Below are positions 24,537 through 32,471 of a stretch of DNA of 51,278 nt, in pieces (positions within the stretch are counted from its first letter, which is position 1; each line of letters begins with the position of its first letter). Source of the DNA: Corticimicrobacter sp040137905 (GTDB lineage: Bacteria > Pseudomonadota > Gammaproteobacteria > Burkholderiales > Burkholderiaceae_B); the NCBI RefSeq assembly GCF_040137905.1, contig NZ_JBEFDG010000023.1:1-51278 (forward strand). Reading direction: 5' to 3'. Under the pieces are notes generated by a model. It worked only from the letters and a program-made list of their open reading frames with translations, was not told the origin of the DNA and ran no database searches. The position numbers and the translations under genes are program-made.

Positions 24537-25868
24537 TCAGCCAGCCAGGCTGTATTTGCGGATCTTGTCGTGCAGCGTGGTCTTGGGCATGCCCAGTTCC
24601 GCGCTGGCGCGGGTCAGGCTGCCCTCGTTGCGACGCAGCGCCTCGGCGATCAGCGCACGCTCGAAAGCCTCGACAGCCTGTGCCAGCGGCTTGCTGCCGC
24701 TTTCGCCGGCAGCGGCCTGACCTGGCGAACCCGCCTCCATGCCCAGCACGCAGCGGTCCGCGACGTTGCGCAGTTCCCGCACATTGCCGGGCCAGTGCCA
24801 GGCCACCATGCGACGCAACCGTTCCGGATCCGAGGCCAGGACCGGACGTCCATGGCGCGCCGCCGCCTGCAAGGTGAAATGCTCGAACAGCAGGCCGATA
24901 TCCTCGCGCCGCTCACGCAAGGGCGGCAACGGCAGCGTAACCACACTGAGCCGGTAGTAGAGATCAGCCCGGAATTGGCCGCGCTCGGCCAGCTCCTGCA
25001 GATCGACCTTGGTCGCTGCAACCACCCGACAATCGACCGGAATCGACTCATTTGAGCCCAGGCGCTCCAGGGTACGCTCCTGCAAGACACGCAACAGCTT
25101 GACCTGCATGGCCATCGGCATGCTTTCGACCTCGTCAAGAAACAGCGTACCGCCATGCGCATGCTCGATCTTGCCGATGCGCCGCTTGCCCGCGCCCGTA
25201 AAGGCGCCGGCCTCGTGCCCGAACATCTCGCTGTCGAACAGGTTATCGGGCAAGCCACCGCAGTTGATCGCCACGAAGTTGCCGTCGCGCCGGCTACTGG
25301 CCTCATGCAGGCAACGCGCCGCCAGCTCCTTGCCCGTCCCGGTTTCCCCGAATACCAGCACATCTGCGGCACTGTCGCCCAGTTCAAGGATCAGCCGACG
25401 CACGGTCTGCATGGCCGCAGAATCGCCCAATATGCGTGTCTCTATCGCCTGCCGGTCCTGCAGCCGATTGCGCAGTTCACGGACTTCCAGGGTCAGCTTG
25501 CGCCGCTCCAGCGCACGGCGCACCACCTCGACCAGATAGTCGGGTGCAAAGGGTTTTTCGATAAAATCGTGCGCCCCGAGCTTCATGGCCTGGACCGCCA
25601 TCGACACATCGCCATGCCCGGTCATCAGCACCACCGGCAAGTCCGGATCCTGCGCCAGCAGATCCTGCAGCAATGTCATGCCATCGGCACCCGGCAGGCG
25701 TATATCAGTGACCACGATACCCGGGAATGCCTCGCCGACCTGTTGCAGGGCCAGCTCTGCGCTTTCGACGGCGTCCGCCTCCAGTCCCTCGAGCTGCAGG
25801 CTCTGCTGGCACCCCAGGCGCACATTGGCATCGTCCTCGACGATCAGGACTTTCAGGCCTCGATACAT
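24537..25868 (-). CDS. dctD: Sigma-54-dependent response regulator of the DctD/AauR family
   Basis: The 443-residue activator has a receiver domain (phospho-acceptor D55 in VVTDIRLPG, Lys in EKPF near 106), an AAA+ domain (about 145-380; Walker A GETGTGKE 174-181; GAFTGA 221-226, the sigma-54 contact loop) and a C-terminal Fis-type helix-turn-helix ending SAELGMPKTTLHDKIRKYSL. It is thus a full sigma-54 activator. It overlaps dctB by 16 bases. Its likely target is dctA two genes upstream, which has a sigma-54 promoter and paired enhancer sites. Whether the stimulus is C4-dicarboxylates (DctD) or acidic amino acids (AauR-type) is not decided by sequence. Confidence 0.93.
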   Translation of the reverse strand: MYRGLKVLIVEDDANVRLGCQQSLQLEGLEADAVESAELALQQVGEAFPGIVVTDIRLPGADGMTLLQDLLAQDPDLPVVLMTGHGDVSMAVQAMKLGAHDFIEKPFAPDYLVEVVRRALERRKLTLEVRELRNRLQDRQAIETRILGDSAAMQTVRRLILELGDSAADVLVFGETGTGKELAARCLHEASSRRDGNFVAINCGGLPDNLFDSEMFGHEAGAFTGAGKRRIGKIEHAHGGTLFLDEVESMPMAMQVKLLRVLQERTLERLGSNESIPVDCRVVAATKVDLQELAERGQFRADLYYRLSVVTLPLPPLRERREDIGLLFEHFTLQAAARHGRPVLASDPERLRRMVAWHWPGNVRELRNVADRCVLGMEAGSPGQAAAGESGSKPLAQAVEAFERALIAEALRRNEGSLTRASAELGMPKTTLHDKIRKYSLAG

Positions 25869-27661
25869 GTTTCTGCTCCGGCAACGGGAAGGTGAATGGT
25901 AAAGACGGCACCGCCGTCAGGATGGCTGGCTCCCTCAAGGGTGCCGCCCGAATCACGGATGATGCCCATGGAAATGGCCAGCCCAAGTCCCAGCCCGGCC
26001 CCCGCGTCCTTGGTCGTGAAAAACGGCTCGAACAGTCGTGCCCGCACCGGCTCCGGCAATCCCGGACCGTTGTCGCGCACGGCAATGATGCCCTGCCCGC
26101 CACGGCGGCGCGCACACAGTGTCACCACGGGCACAGGCGCGAATGCAGCGGCATCCAGGGCGTTGCTCACCAGATTGATCAGGACCTGTTCCAGCCGGTT
26201 GGGATCACAACGCACCGCGAGGGCATCATCCTCGATCTCCACGCGCACCTGGGCACCGGCCTGACGCATGCGCTGGTCCAGCAGCAGCAATGCATGCTCG
26301 ATGGCACGCCCGACAGACGCCTCGCCGGGCGTGCCCGACGATTTGCGGGCAAACTGCTTGAGCTGCCCGGTGAGCGCACCCATGCCATCGACCAGCATGC
26401 CGATCCGTTCCAGGTTGTCCTGCGCCGTGTCCAGCTCGCCGCGCGCCATGAACTTGATCGTATTGCCGGCCAGCGTTCGCAACGCCGTCAAGGGCTGATT
26501 CAGCTCATGGGCCAGCCCGGTAGACAATTGACCGATCATGGCCAGCTTGCCGGCATGGACCAATTCATCCTGAGCCTCCTTGAGCGTGCGGGTACGCTCC
26601 TCGACCTTGCGCTCCAGTTCATCATGCGCCCGCTGCAATGCTTCGCGCGCCTCCAGGCGATCCTGCAACTGCCGACGCCGCATGCGCCAGATCACCAGCA
26701 GGATGCACAGACACGCAACGGCCAGTGCCGCCAGCGCCGTCTGGACTCGCGCCAGGAACAGCACCGGCGTGGCCGGTGAAAGCACGGTCAGCGTCCAGCC
26801 GGTATCGCCGAAGGCCGCATCCTGGGCAAGAAATACGCCATCGGCAGAACGGATGTCGCCCGCCCCCTCCTGCGGCATGGACACCTGCAGCAAGGCAGCA
26901 GCGCCATCAAGGGTGCGCAGCACCGGCATCCGCAGTGGCCGCAGGGTTTCGGCACCATACTGCTGACTGTCCCGCAGCGCGTTGTACTGGGCGGCATCCA
27001 GGGGCAATCGCGTACCAAACTTCCACCCCGGCACGGAGGAAAGAATGACCACGCCATTGCGATCAGCCACCATCACCGGCACCTCGACAGTGGCCCACGA
27101 CTGCTCGAGTCGATCCAGCCCGACCTTGACCACGGCCACGCCAGCCAGCTCCCCGCCCGACATGATGGGCGACGACAGGTAATAGCCGCTTTCGCCGCGG
27201 GTCGAACCGATGCCGAAGAAACGACCGGGCTTGCGCTGGCGTGCCGCCACGAAATAGGGGCGGTAGGACAAGTCCTCGCCCATATAGCTATCGGGACGGT
27301 TCCAGTTGCTGGTGGCCACGACACGGCCATGTCGGTCAAGCAGATAGATGGAACGCGTGCCGGCCCGCAGGTTGAGCCGCTCAAGGCGACGGCTGACAGC
27401 GGCTCCCAGCGGCTGCTCGCGCGTCACCAGGTCGAGCACGTCGCGTTCGAGTTCAAGTGTCGCGGGCAGGTAGGCGTATTGCCCGATGGCCCGGTCAAGG
27501 CTGGCAGCGTAGAGTTCGAGACGATGCTGCCCGGCCTGGCGCAACTCATCCAGGCCACGCTGGCTGGCGAGCTGCCAGACGGCCAGCGCAGTGCAGGCCA
27601 CCAACAGGGCCATGCCGACCAGCAGCCAGCCATTCTGGCGGAAGAAGCGGATCACGGACAT
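25853..27661 (-). CDS. dctB: Membrane sensor histidine kinase of the DctB family
   Basis: The 602-residue kinase has a first membrane helix (about 12-32), a periplasmic double-Cache sensor domain (about 35-290; segments DRHGRVVATSNWNRPDSYMG, ARQRKPGRFFGIGSTRGESGYYLSSP) and a second helix near 300-325. A coiled-coil signalling helix follows, then the kinase core with phospho-His H385 in GLAHELNQPLTAL. The ATPase boxes NLVSNALDAA, DNGPGLP and GLGLGLAIS are intact. DctB proteins sense C4-dicarboxylates directly and also respond to the DctA transporter. It overlaps dctD and follows dctA after 78 bases, so all three genes may be one transcript. Confidence 0.93.
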   Translation of the reverse strand: MSVIRFFRQNGWLLVGMALLVACTALAVWQLASQRGLDELRQAGQHRLELYAASLDRAIGQYAYLPATLELERDVLDLVTREQPLGAAVSRRLERLNLRAGTRSIYLLDRHGRVVATSNWNRPDSYMGEDLSYRPYFVAARQRKPGRFFGIGSTRGESGYYLSSPIMSGGELAGVAVVKVGLDRLEQSWATVEVPVMVADRNGVVILSSVPGWKFGTRLPLDAAQYNALRDSQQYGAETLRPLRMPVLRTLDGAAALLQVSMPQEGAGDIRSADGVFLAQDAAFGDTGWTLTVLSPATPVLFLARVQTALAALAVACLCILLVIWRMRRRQLQDRLEAREALQRAHDELERKVEERTRTLKEAQDELVHAGKLAMIGQLSTGLAHELNQPLTALRTLAGNTIKFMARGELDTAQDNLERIGMLVDGMGALTGQLKQFARKSSGTPGEASVGRAIEHALLLLDQRMRQAGAQVRVEIEDDALAVRCDPNRLEQVLINLVSNALDAAAFAPVPVVTLCARRRGGQGIIAVRDNGPGLPEPVRARLFEPFFTTKDAGAGLGLGLAISMGIIRDSGGTLEGASHPDGGAVFTIHLPVAGAETCIEA

Positions 27662-27739
27662 GCAGCGGCAGACCAGAAAAACGGATGCCGCATGATAGCA
27701 GAGCGCCCAACAGGGCCACTCTGCACATCAGCGTGTCGC

Positions 27740-29068
27740 TCAGGCCGCCGCACCTGGCGACGGCTGGGTCGAGGCCAGGGCAGCATCGACTTCCTCGATT
27801 TCCTGCATATCCTCACCACCGTTCCCATCGAGGGCACCTTCCCACTTGGCGACCACGGCCGTAGCGATGGCATTGCCCAGCACATTGGTCGCGGTACGGC
27901 CCATGTCGAGGAAGTGATCAACCCCCATGATCAGCAACAGCCCGGCCTCCGGCAGGCCGAACATCGGCAGCACAGCCGCCACCACCACCAGGGAAGCGCG
28001 CGGCACGCCGGCGATCCCCTTGCTCGACACCATCAGCACCAGCAGCATCAGGAACTGCTGTTCAAGGCTCAGCGGAATGCCGTAGGCCTGCGAGATGAAC
28101 AGCGCCACGAACGTCGTGTAGATCATCGAACCATCTAGGTTGAACGAATAGCCCAGCGGCAGCACGAAACCGACTACGCGCTTGCGGACACCGAACTTCT
28201 CGAGGGCTTCCATGACACGCGGATAGGCCGCCTCGCTGGAGGCCGTCGAAAAACCCAGCAGCATGGGCTGGCGGATTTCGCGGATCAGCCGGAACACATC
28301 CTTGCCCAGCACCATGAAACCGGCCCCCACCAGCAGCACCCACAGGACCACCAGCGCCAGCACGAAACTGCCGATGAATTTGCCATACACCATCAGGATG
28401 CCCAGGCCTTCGGTCGTGATGACATTGGCGACTGCGCCGAACACGCCGAACGGTGCGAAGAACATCACATAGTTGGTCACGATCAGCATGACCGGCACCG
28501 TACCGTCGATCGAGTCGGCCAGGGTACGGGCATGGCTGTTGCGCATCTTGCCCAGCGCCAGCCCGAAGAACACGGCAAATACCAGGATCTGCAGCACCTC
28601 ATTCTTGGACATGGCCTCGAAGAAGTTCTTCGGGAACACATGGGTGATGAACTCGCGCAGGTTCAGCGAAGTCGCGTTGACGCCCGCAGAAGCACCGACT
28701 TCCGGCAGCGGCACACCCACATTGGCCCCCGGCTGCAACACATTGGCCAGCAACAGGCCCACCAGCAGCGACACAAAGGATGCCATCAGGAACCAGCCCA
28801 CGGCCTTGCCGCCGATCCGGCCCACGGCACCACCATCACCCATGCCGGACATGCCGCTGACCAGGGTTGCGAAAATCAGCGGCGCAATGATCATCTTGAT
28901 CATGCGCAGGAAGATGTCGGTCAGCATGGCGAAATAGCCGGAAATCGCCACGGCCTCTTCATGGCTACCAGCCAGTTTGTTACAGACATAGCCCACCACG
29001 ATGCCCAGCACCATGGCGAACAGGATCCAGCCTGTCTGCCGGTTGATCTTGAATTTGGATTGCGCCAT
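27740..29068 (-). CDS. dctA: Dicarboxylate/amino acid:cation symporter (DAACS family), DctA/GltP-like
   Basis: The 442-residue carrier imports C4-dicarboxylates or acidic amino acids with cations. DAACS landmarks are the serine-rich hairpin STASSEAAYPR, the NLDG segment in GYSFNLDGSMIYTTF, and the second hairpin region AGVPRASLVVV with MGRTATNVLGN near the C-terminus. The C-terminal tail is acidic, then Ser/Pro-rich. It is the upstream gene of dctA-dctB-dctD. Its promoter region contains a near-consensus sigma-54 site and two TTCGG-N4-CCGAA sites. That site type recalls AauR control of glutamate/aspartate uptake, so the substrate could be an acidic amino acid rather than succinate. Confidence 0.88.
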   Translation of the reverse strand: MAQSKFKINRQTGWILFAMVLGIVVGYVCNKLAGSHEEAVAISGYFAMLTDIFLRMIKMIIAPLIFATLVSGMSGMGDGGAVGRIGGKAVGWFLMASFVSLLVGLLLANVLQPGANVGVPLPEVGASAGVNATSLNLREFITHVFPKNFFEAMSKNEVLQILVFAVFFGLALGKMRNSHARTLADSIDGTVPVMLIVTNYVMFFAPFGVFGAVANVITTEGLGILMVYGKFIGSFVLALVVLWVLLVGAGFMVLGKDVFRLIREIRQPMLLGFSTASSEAAYPRVMEALEKFGVRKRVVGFVLPLGYSFNLDGSMIYTTFVALFISQAYGIPLSLEQQFLMLLVLMVSSKGIAGVPRASLVVVAAVLPMFGLPEAGLLLIMGVDHFLDMGRTATNVLGNAIATAVVAKWEGALDGNGGEDMQEIEEVDAALASTQPSPGAAA

Positions 29069-29154
29069 TGTCTCGCCCTTCCTTTTTTACATCGAGTGTT
29101 GTCTCTCCACGCCAGATCGATACGCTTGCGAATCGACAGGCCCGAGGGACTGCA

Positions 29155-29170
29155 AGCAAAATTCATGCCA
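29155..29170 (-). promoter_or_regulatory. Sigma-54 (-24/-12) promoter of dctA
   Basis: On the minus strand the sequence TGGCATGAATTTTGCT matches the consensus TGGCAC-N5-TTGCW with exact GG-N10-GC spacing (GG at 29169-29168, GC at 29157-29156). It lies about 90 bases upstream of the dctA start and points toward it. The neighbouring dctD encodes a GAFTGA-bearing sigma-54 activator. Confidence 0.85.
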
Positions 29171-29257
29171 GGCAGAAAGACAGAACACCAAACCGATGAT
29201 ACGGAAGAGATTTATGCTGATGGCAGGCAGATATGAAGTGTCACATCCAGCATTATT

Positions 29258-29303
29258 TTCGGATTTCCGAACAAAAACTCAAGCGTATGTTCGGAAATCC
29301 GAA
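29258..29303. promoter_or_regulatory. Two tandem enhancer sites TTCGG-N4-CCGAA for the DctD/AauR-type activator
   Basis: TTCGGATTTCCGAA (29258-29271) and TTCGGAAATCCGAA (29290-29303, extended by one G:C pair) are perfect inverted repeats with the same 6-bp arms. Their centres are 32 bases apart, about three helical turns, so both face the same side of the DNA. They lie roughly 90 to 140 bases upstream of the sigma-54 promoter, where activators of this class bind. I recall TTCGG-N4-CCGAA as the AauR site of Pseudomonas putida; the match here is exact. Confidence 0.8.
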
Positions 29304-29318
29304 CGGCATGTGGCAAAA

Positions 29319-29672
29319 TCAGCGATCCGACCAAACCGCCAGTTCGTAGCCGTCCGGGTCAATGAAGTGAAAACGTCGGCCGCCCGGAAACTCGAAGGCG
29401 GCGCGGCTGATCCGTGCCCCGGCGGCTTCGACATGCTGCAGCGCCTGTGTCAGGTCATCTGTATACAAGATCACCAGTGGCCCACCCGGGTGAACCGCTT
29501 CCCCGGTGGTAAAGCCCCCCTTGAGGCGGCCATCACTGAATTCGGTGTAGGTAGGCCCGTAGTCAACGAAGGACCAGCCGAATGCCGCACCGTAGAACGC
29601 CTTGCTGCGGGCGATGTCAGTGACGTTGAACTCGATGTTGTCGATCTGGGGAATGGACTGCACGGCGGTCAT
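29319..29672 (-). CDS. VOC-superfamily protein (glyoxalase/bleomycin-resistance fold)
   Basis: The 117-residue protein has the paired beta-alpha-beta-beta-beta modules of the vicinal oxygen chelate fold: IDNIEFNVTDIARSKAFYGAAFGWSF in the first half and GGPLVILYTDDLTQALQHVEAAG with FPGGRRFHFIDPDGYELAVWS in the second. Such proteins include glyoxalases, dioxygenases and binding proteins, so no reaction can be named. A good AGGAG ribosome site precedes the ATG. Its stop lies 16 bases from the nearer dctA enhancer site, so transcription of this gene would run through the dctA control region. Confidence 0.85.
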   Translation of the reverse strand: MTAVQSIPQIDNIEFNVTDIARSKAFYGAAFGWSFVDYGPTYTEFSDGRLKGGFTTGEAVHPGGPLVILYTDDLTQALQHVEAAGARISRAAFEFPGGRRFHFIDPDGYELAVWSDR

Positions 29673-29723
29673 CGGCGCGCTCCTTTTTATGATGACAAAA
29701 AGCAGTGCTGATTGTATTCGGAC

Positions 29724-30683
29724 CTAACGTCGCTGCGCCCGACCCGAAGCCAGTGCCGCCAGCATCACGCCGGCCATGATCAGCGCAAGGCCGATCATGA
29801 ACAGGTTGGACAGTCGGCTGCCCAGCCACAGCGTGGAACCGAGTACACCGATCATGGGCACACCCAGCGTGAAGTTGGACATGGCAAACGTGCTGATGCG
29901 CCGCCCATGCTCGGACGAGATCACGAAACACGCCGATGTCGCCACCGGGCCGATGAAAAACAGCAGCGCCAGCAGGTTCGTATCCATCGTCACGGACTGT
30001 GGCTGCGGTACGCCATCGATCAGCGCCGCCAGCACGGCCAGCGGCACGGTGGCCAGCAGCATCTGCCAGGGAGCCAGCGCCAGCGGTGCTGCCACCCAGC
30101 GATGACGGCGCACATGCAGGATGACCAGCGACCAGGCCATCGCCCCGATGATCAGGAACGCACTGCCCATCAATACGCCGGGTGCCTGCCAGTCCATTTC
30201 AAGAGGCGAGCAGATCAGTGCAATGCCCGACATCCCGACCACCAGCGCCAGCAACTGCAGCCGGCTCGGCACCTGGCGCAACAGCAACCAGGCACCCAGG
30301 ACGCCCCAGATCGGCGTGGTATAGGCCAGCAAGACTGCGCGGCTGGTATCCGTGTACTGCATCGCCACCATGCCCAGCCCGGTGAATGTCATCATCTGCA
30401 GGCCGCCCACGCTGAGCACGATGGGCCAGTCGCCGCGAGGCGGCCAGCGCAACTGCCCGCGCAGTGCCACGAATACGAACAGGCACAGCCCGGCGCTGCC
30501 GAAACGCAACGCAGCCAGCCAGAGCGGCGGTACCGTCCCCAGCGCCAGCTTGGTCGCGGGCCAGCTCAGCCCCCACAACAGCACCATGGCCGACAGCCAG
30601 GCCAGCGAGCTTGCACCCGCCACGCCCGCCTGTGCACCGCCGCCCGTGCGGGCCAGTCCTGCCGCTGCTGTCGCCGTCCCCAT
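29724..30683 (-). CDS. EamA/DMT-family exporter
   Basis: The 319-residue protein has ten hydrophobic helices in two five-helix EamA repeats. The first begins WLSAMVLLWGLSWPATKLALG and contains RAVLLAYTTPIWGVLGAWLL. The second begins LMGSAFLIIGAMAWSLVILH and contains NFTLGVPMIGVLGSTLWLG. This family exports amino acids and other metabolites. The ATG at 30683 with a GGGAGCGG ribosome site is preferred to a TTG five codons upstream. It is divergent from an Lrp-type regulator across 134 bases with two perfect inverted repeats, an arrangement typical of amino-acid exporter and regulator pairs. Confidence 0.88.
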   Translation of the reverse strand: MGTATAAAGLARTGGGAQAGVAGASSLAWLSAMVLLWGLSWPATKLALGTVPPLWLAALRFGSAGLCLFVFVALRGQLRWPPRGDWPIVLSVGGLQMMTFTGLGMVAMQYTDTSRAVLLAYTTPIWGVLGAWLLLRQVPSRLQLLALVVGMSGIALICSPLEMDWQAPGVLMGSAFLIIGAMAWSLVILHVRRHRWVAAPLALAPWQMLLATVPLAVLAALIDGVPQPQSVTMDTNLLALLFFIGPVATSACFVISSEHGRRISTFAMSNFTLGVPMIGVLGSTLWLGSRLSNLFMIGLALIMAGVMLAALASGRAQRR

Positions 30684-30724
30684 TTCCGCCGCTCCCAACC
30701 ACCTGAATCCAAAGCGAAAAGTAT

Positions 30725-30772
30725 AGAGATGAGAGCGAGAAATATCTCTCCTGATTTTTCACATAAAATCAG
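30725..30772. promoter_or_regulatory. Two perfect inverted repeats in the EamA/Lrp divergent promoter
   Basis: AGAGAT-N13-ATCTCT (30725-30749) and CTGATTTT-N6-AAAATCAG (30751-30772) lie side by side between the divergent exporter and regulator genes. AT-rich imperfect palindromes are typical Lrp/AsnC targets, so these are likely sites of the encoded regulator, acting on itself and on the exporter. Confidence 0.55.
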
Positions 30773-30817
30773 AAAACAGGATATTCATACCTACAATCAA
30801 ACCAAAAAAGGAATTTT

Positions 30818-31306
30818 ATGCCCAACCCACCCGTTGTGCTGGATGAAGCCAGTCTGCGCATCCTGGATGCGCTGCAAAAAAACGCCGAAATCAGCAACGC
30901 GGATCTTGCAGAACAGGTCGGCCTGTCGGCCTCGCCCTGCTGGCGACGGGTCGCGGAAATGCGCGAGCGGGGCATCATCCGGGGCTCGGTCGCCCTGGTC
31001 GATCCACTCAAGCTGGGCCTGGCCGTCAATGTGTTCGTGCATGTGACGCTGCACCAGCAGGACAAAGGCTCGCTCGAGACTTTCACGCAGGCAGTCAGCC
31101 AGCGCCCTGAAGTGATGGAGTGCTACCTGATGACGGGTGAAGCCGACTTCCTGCTGCGGGTCGTGGTGGAAGACCTGATCAAGTACCAGGCGCTGATGCT
31201 GGAATGCCTCACGCAGATTCCCGTTGTCTCCAGCATCCGCTCCAGTTTTGCACTGGATCAGGTCAAGTACACCACGGCCCTGCCGACACGGCATCTGCGC
31301 ACCTGA
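30818..31306 (+). CDS. Lrp/AsnC-family transcriptional regulator
   Basis: The 162-residue protein has an N-terminal helix-turn-helix (LDEASLRILDALQKNAEISNADLAEQVGLSASPCWRRVAEM, about 8-48) and a C-terminal RAM ligand-binding domain (VNVFVHVTLHQQ...VMECYLMTGEADFLLRVVV). Lrp-type proteins sense amino acids and form octamers on DNA. The AAGGA ribosome site sits just before the ATG. It is divergent from an EamA exporter and convergent with a GltI-like binding protein gene. Either neighbour could be a target, the exporter more likely by position. Confidence 0.93.
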   Translation: MPNPPVVLDEASLRILDALQKNAEISNADLAEQVGLSASPCWRRVAEMRERGIIRGSVALVDPLKLGLAVNVFVHVTLHQQDKGSLETFTQAVSQRPEVMECYLMTGEADFLLRVVVEDLIKYQALMLECLTQIPVVSSIRSSFALDQVKYTTALPTRHLRT

Positions 31307-31310
31307 CCCC

Positions 31311-31344
31311 AAAAACACTGGGGGAGGCACGCAGCCTCCCCCAG
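31311..31344 (-). terminator. Terminator hairpin between lrp and gltI
   Basis: A perfect 11-bp GC-rich stem, CTGGGGGAGGC (31318-31328) and GCCTCCCCCAG (31334-31344), is followed in the minus direction by TGTTTTTG (T-run at 31311-31315). It ends the minus-strand gltI-like gene; the strong hairpin may also stop the convergent lrp transcript although it lacks a plus-strand T-run. Confidence 0.85.
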
Positions 31345-31368
31345 GAACACCGGTCGATGCAGGCCGGA

Positions 31369-32256
31369 TCAGGTGGCCGGCTTGTCGCTGTGCTCGGTGA
31401 TGTTTTTCTTGAGCTCTTCGCTCATGGGCAGGCCCAGCGGCACGTTGCTCGGCGGGATCGGCTGCATGAACCAGGTATCGTAGAGCGTGGCGAACTGGCC
31501 CGAATCCATCATGCCGTTGATCACCCCATCGACCAGCTCCTTGAACTTGGGATCATCCTTGCGCAGCATGCAGGCATACGGCTCGACCTGCAGTGCCTCG
31601 CCCACCACCTCGTAGGCAGACGGATCCTTGGAGTTGGCGATCAGCCCGAACAGCAGGATGTCATCCATGCCGAATGCCAGTGCCCGCCCGGTTTCCACCA
31701 GCAGGAACGAATCGGCATGATCCTTGCCGGACAGGATGTTCATGCCCAGATTGTGCTCGCGATCATAGCGACGCAGCACCTGGAAGTTGGTGGTGCCGGT
31801 CGTCGTCGCGATATTTTTCCCCTTGAGGTCTTCGTAGTTCTGGATGCCTGACGACTTCTTGGTCAGCAGGCGCGTGCCGGTGTAGAAGTGATTGGTGGCG
31901 AAGGCCACATCCTGGGCACGGGTACTGTTGTTGGTGGTAGAGCCGCATTCCAGGTCAATGGTGCCATTGGCCAGCAGCGGAATCCGGTTCTGCGAGGTGA
32001 CGGATTGCCAGTTGACCTTCAGGTCAGGCTTGCCGAGCTGCTTCTTGACCTCTTCGGCCACCGCCTTGGCGATCTCGACCGAAAAGCCGACCGGCTCGTT
32101 GGGGCCGACGAGGTAGCTGAACGGCACCGAAGACTCGCGATACGCCAGCGTGATCTGCCCCGAATCCGCGATCTTGCCCAGCGTATCCGCATGCGCGACC
32201 GACAGGCTGGCCAGAGCGGAACCCGCCACGATGGCACTCATCAGAATCTTCTTCAT
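31369..32256 (-). CDS. gltI: Glutamate/aspartate-type amino acid ABC transporter substrate-binding protein (GltI-like)
   Basis: The 295-residue periplasmic protein has a Sec signal peptide (about 1-23, ending ALASLSVAHA) and the class of binding protein that includes GltI: TLGKIADSGQITLAYRESSVPFSYL, PVGFSVEIAKAV, NGTIDLECGSTTN, and the C-terminal PIPPSNVPLGLPMSEELK segment. GltI normally works with GltJ, GltK and GltL. None is adjacent here, so this is an orphan binding protein that would rely on a permease elsewhere. The leader contains a GGGGAG-N7-CTCCCC hairpin (32290-32308). A terminator follows the gene. Confidence 0.9.
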   Translation of the reverse strand: MKKILMSAIVAGSALASLSVAHADTLGKIADSGQITLAYRESSVPFSYLVGPNEPVGFSVEIAKAVAEEVKKQLGKPDLKVNWQSVTSQNRIPLLANGTIDLECGSTTNNSTRAQDVAFATNHFYTGTRLLTKKSSGIQNYEDLKGKNIATTTGTTNFQVLRRYDREHNLGMNILSGKDHADSFLLVETGRALAFGMDDILLFGLIANSKDPSAYEVVGEALQVEPYACMLRKDDPKFKELVDGVINGMMDSGQFATLYDTWFMQPIPPSNVPLGLPMSEELKKNITEHSDKPAT

Positions 32257-32471
32257 GCAACACCTCCATTGTCTGGCACGACAGGAAAGGGGGAGAAGGT
32301 CACTCCCCGTACGCTTTTCATCGTATTGAAAATTCCCCTACAAAGAATCAGGAAAAACCCGCGATCAAGCGTTATCCCTGATGCAACGCAATATCATCGT
32401 TTGCACGGCTGGCGTCCGGCCCGTATGTCGCGCACAATAAAAACTTCTGAAACCCTTTGGAAACGCGGATC

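Noticed and set aside
27662..27739. Hairpin between dctA and dctB (AGAG-GCCC/GGGC-CTCT, imperfect) as a terminator
   Set aside because: The stem is interrupted and the T-run is about a dozen bases away; it may reduce read-through but cannot be called.
29712..31046. Plus-strand frame of 444 codons spanning the EamA gene and the start of the Lrp gene
   Set aside because: It crosses a promoter region and is antisense to a clear ten-helix exporter; composition is that of a shadow frame.
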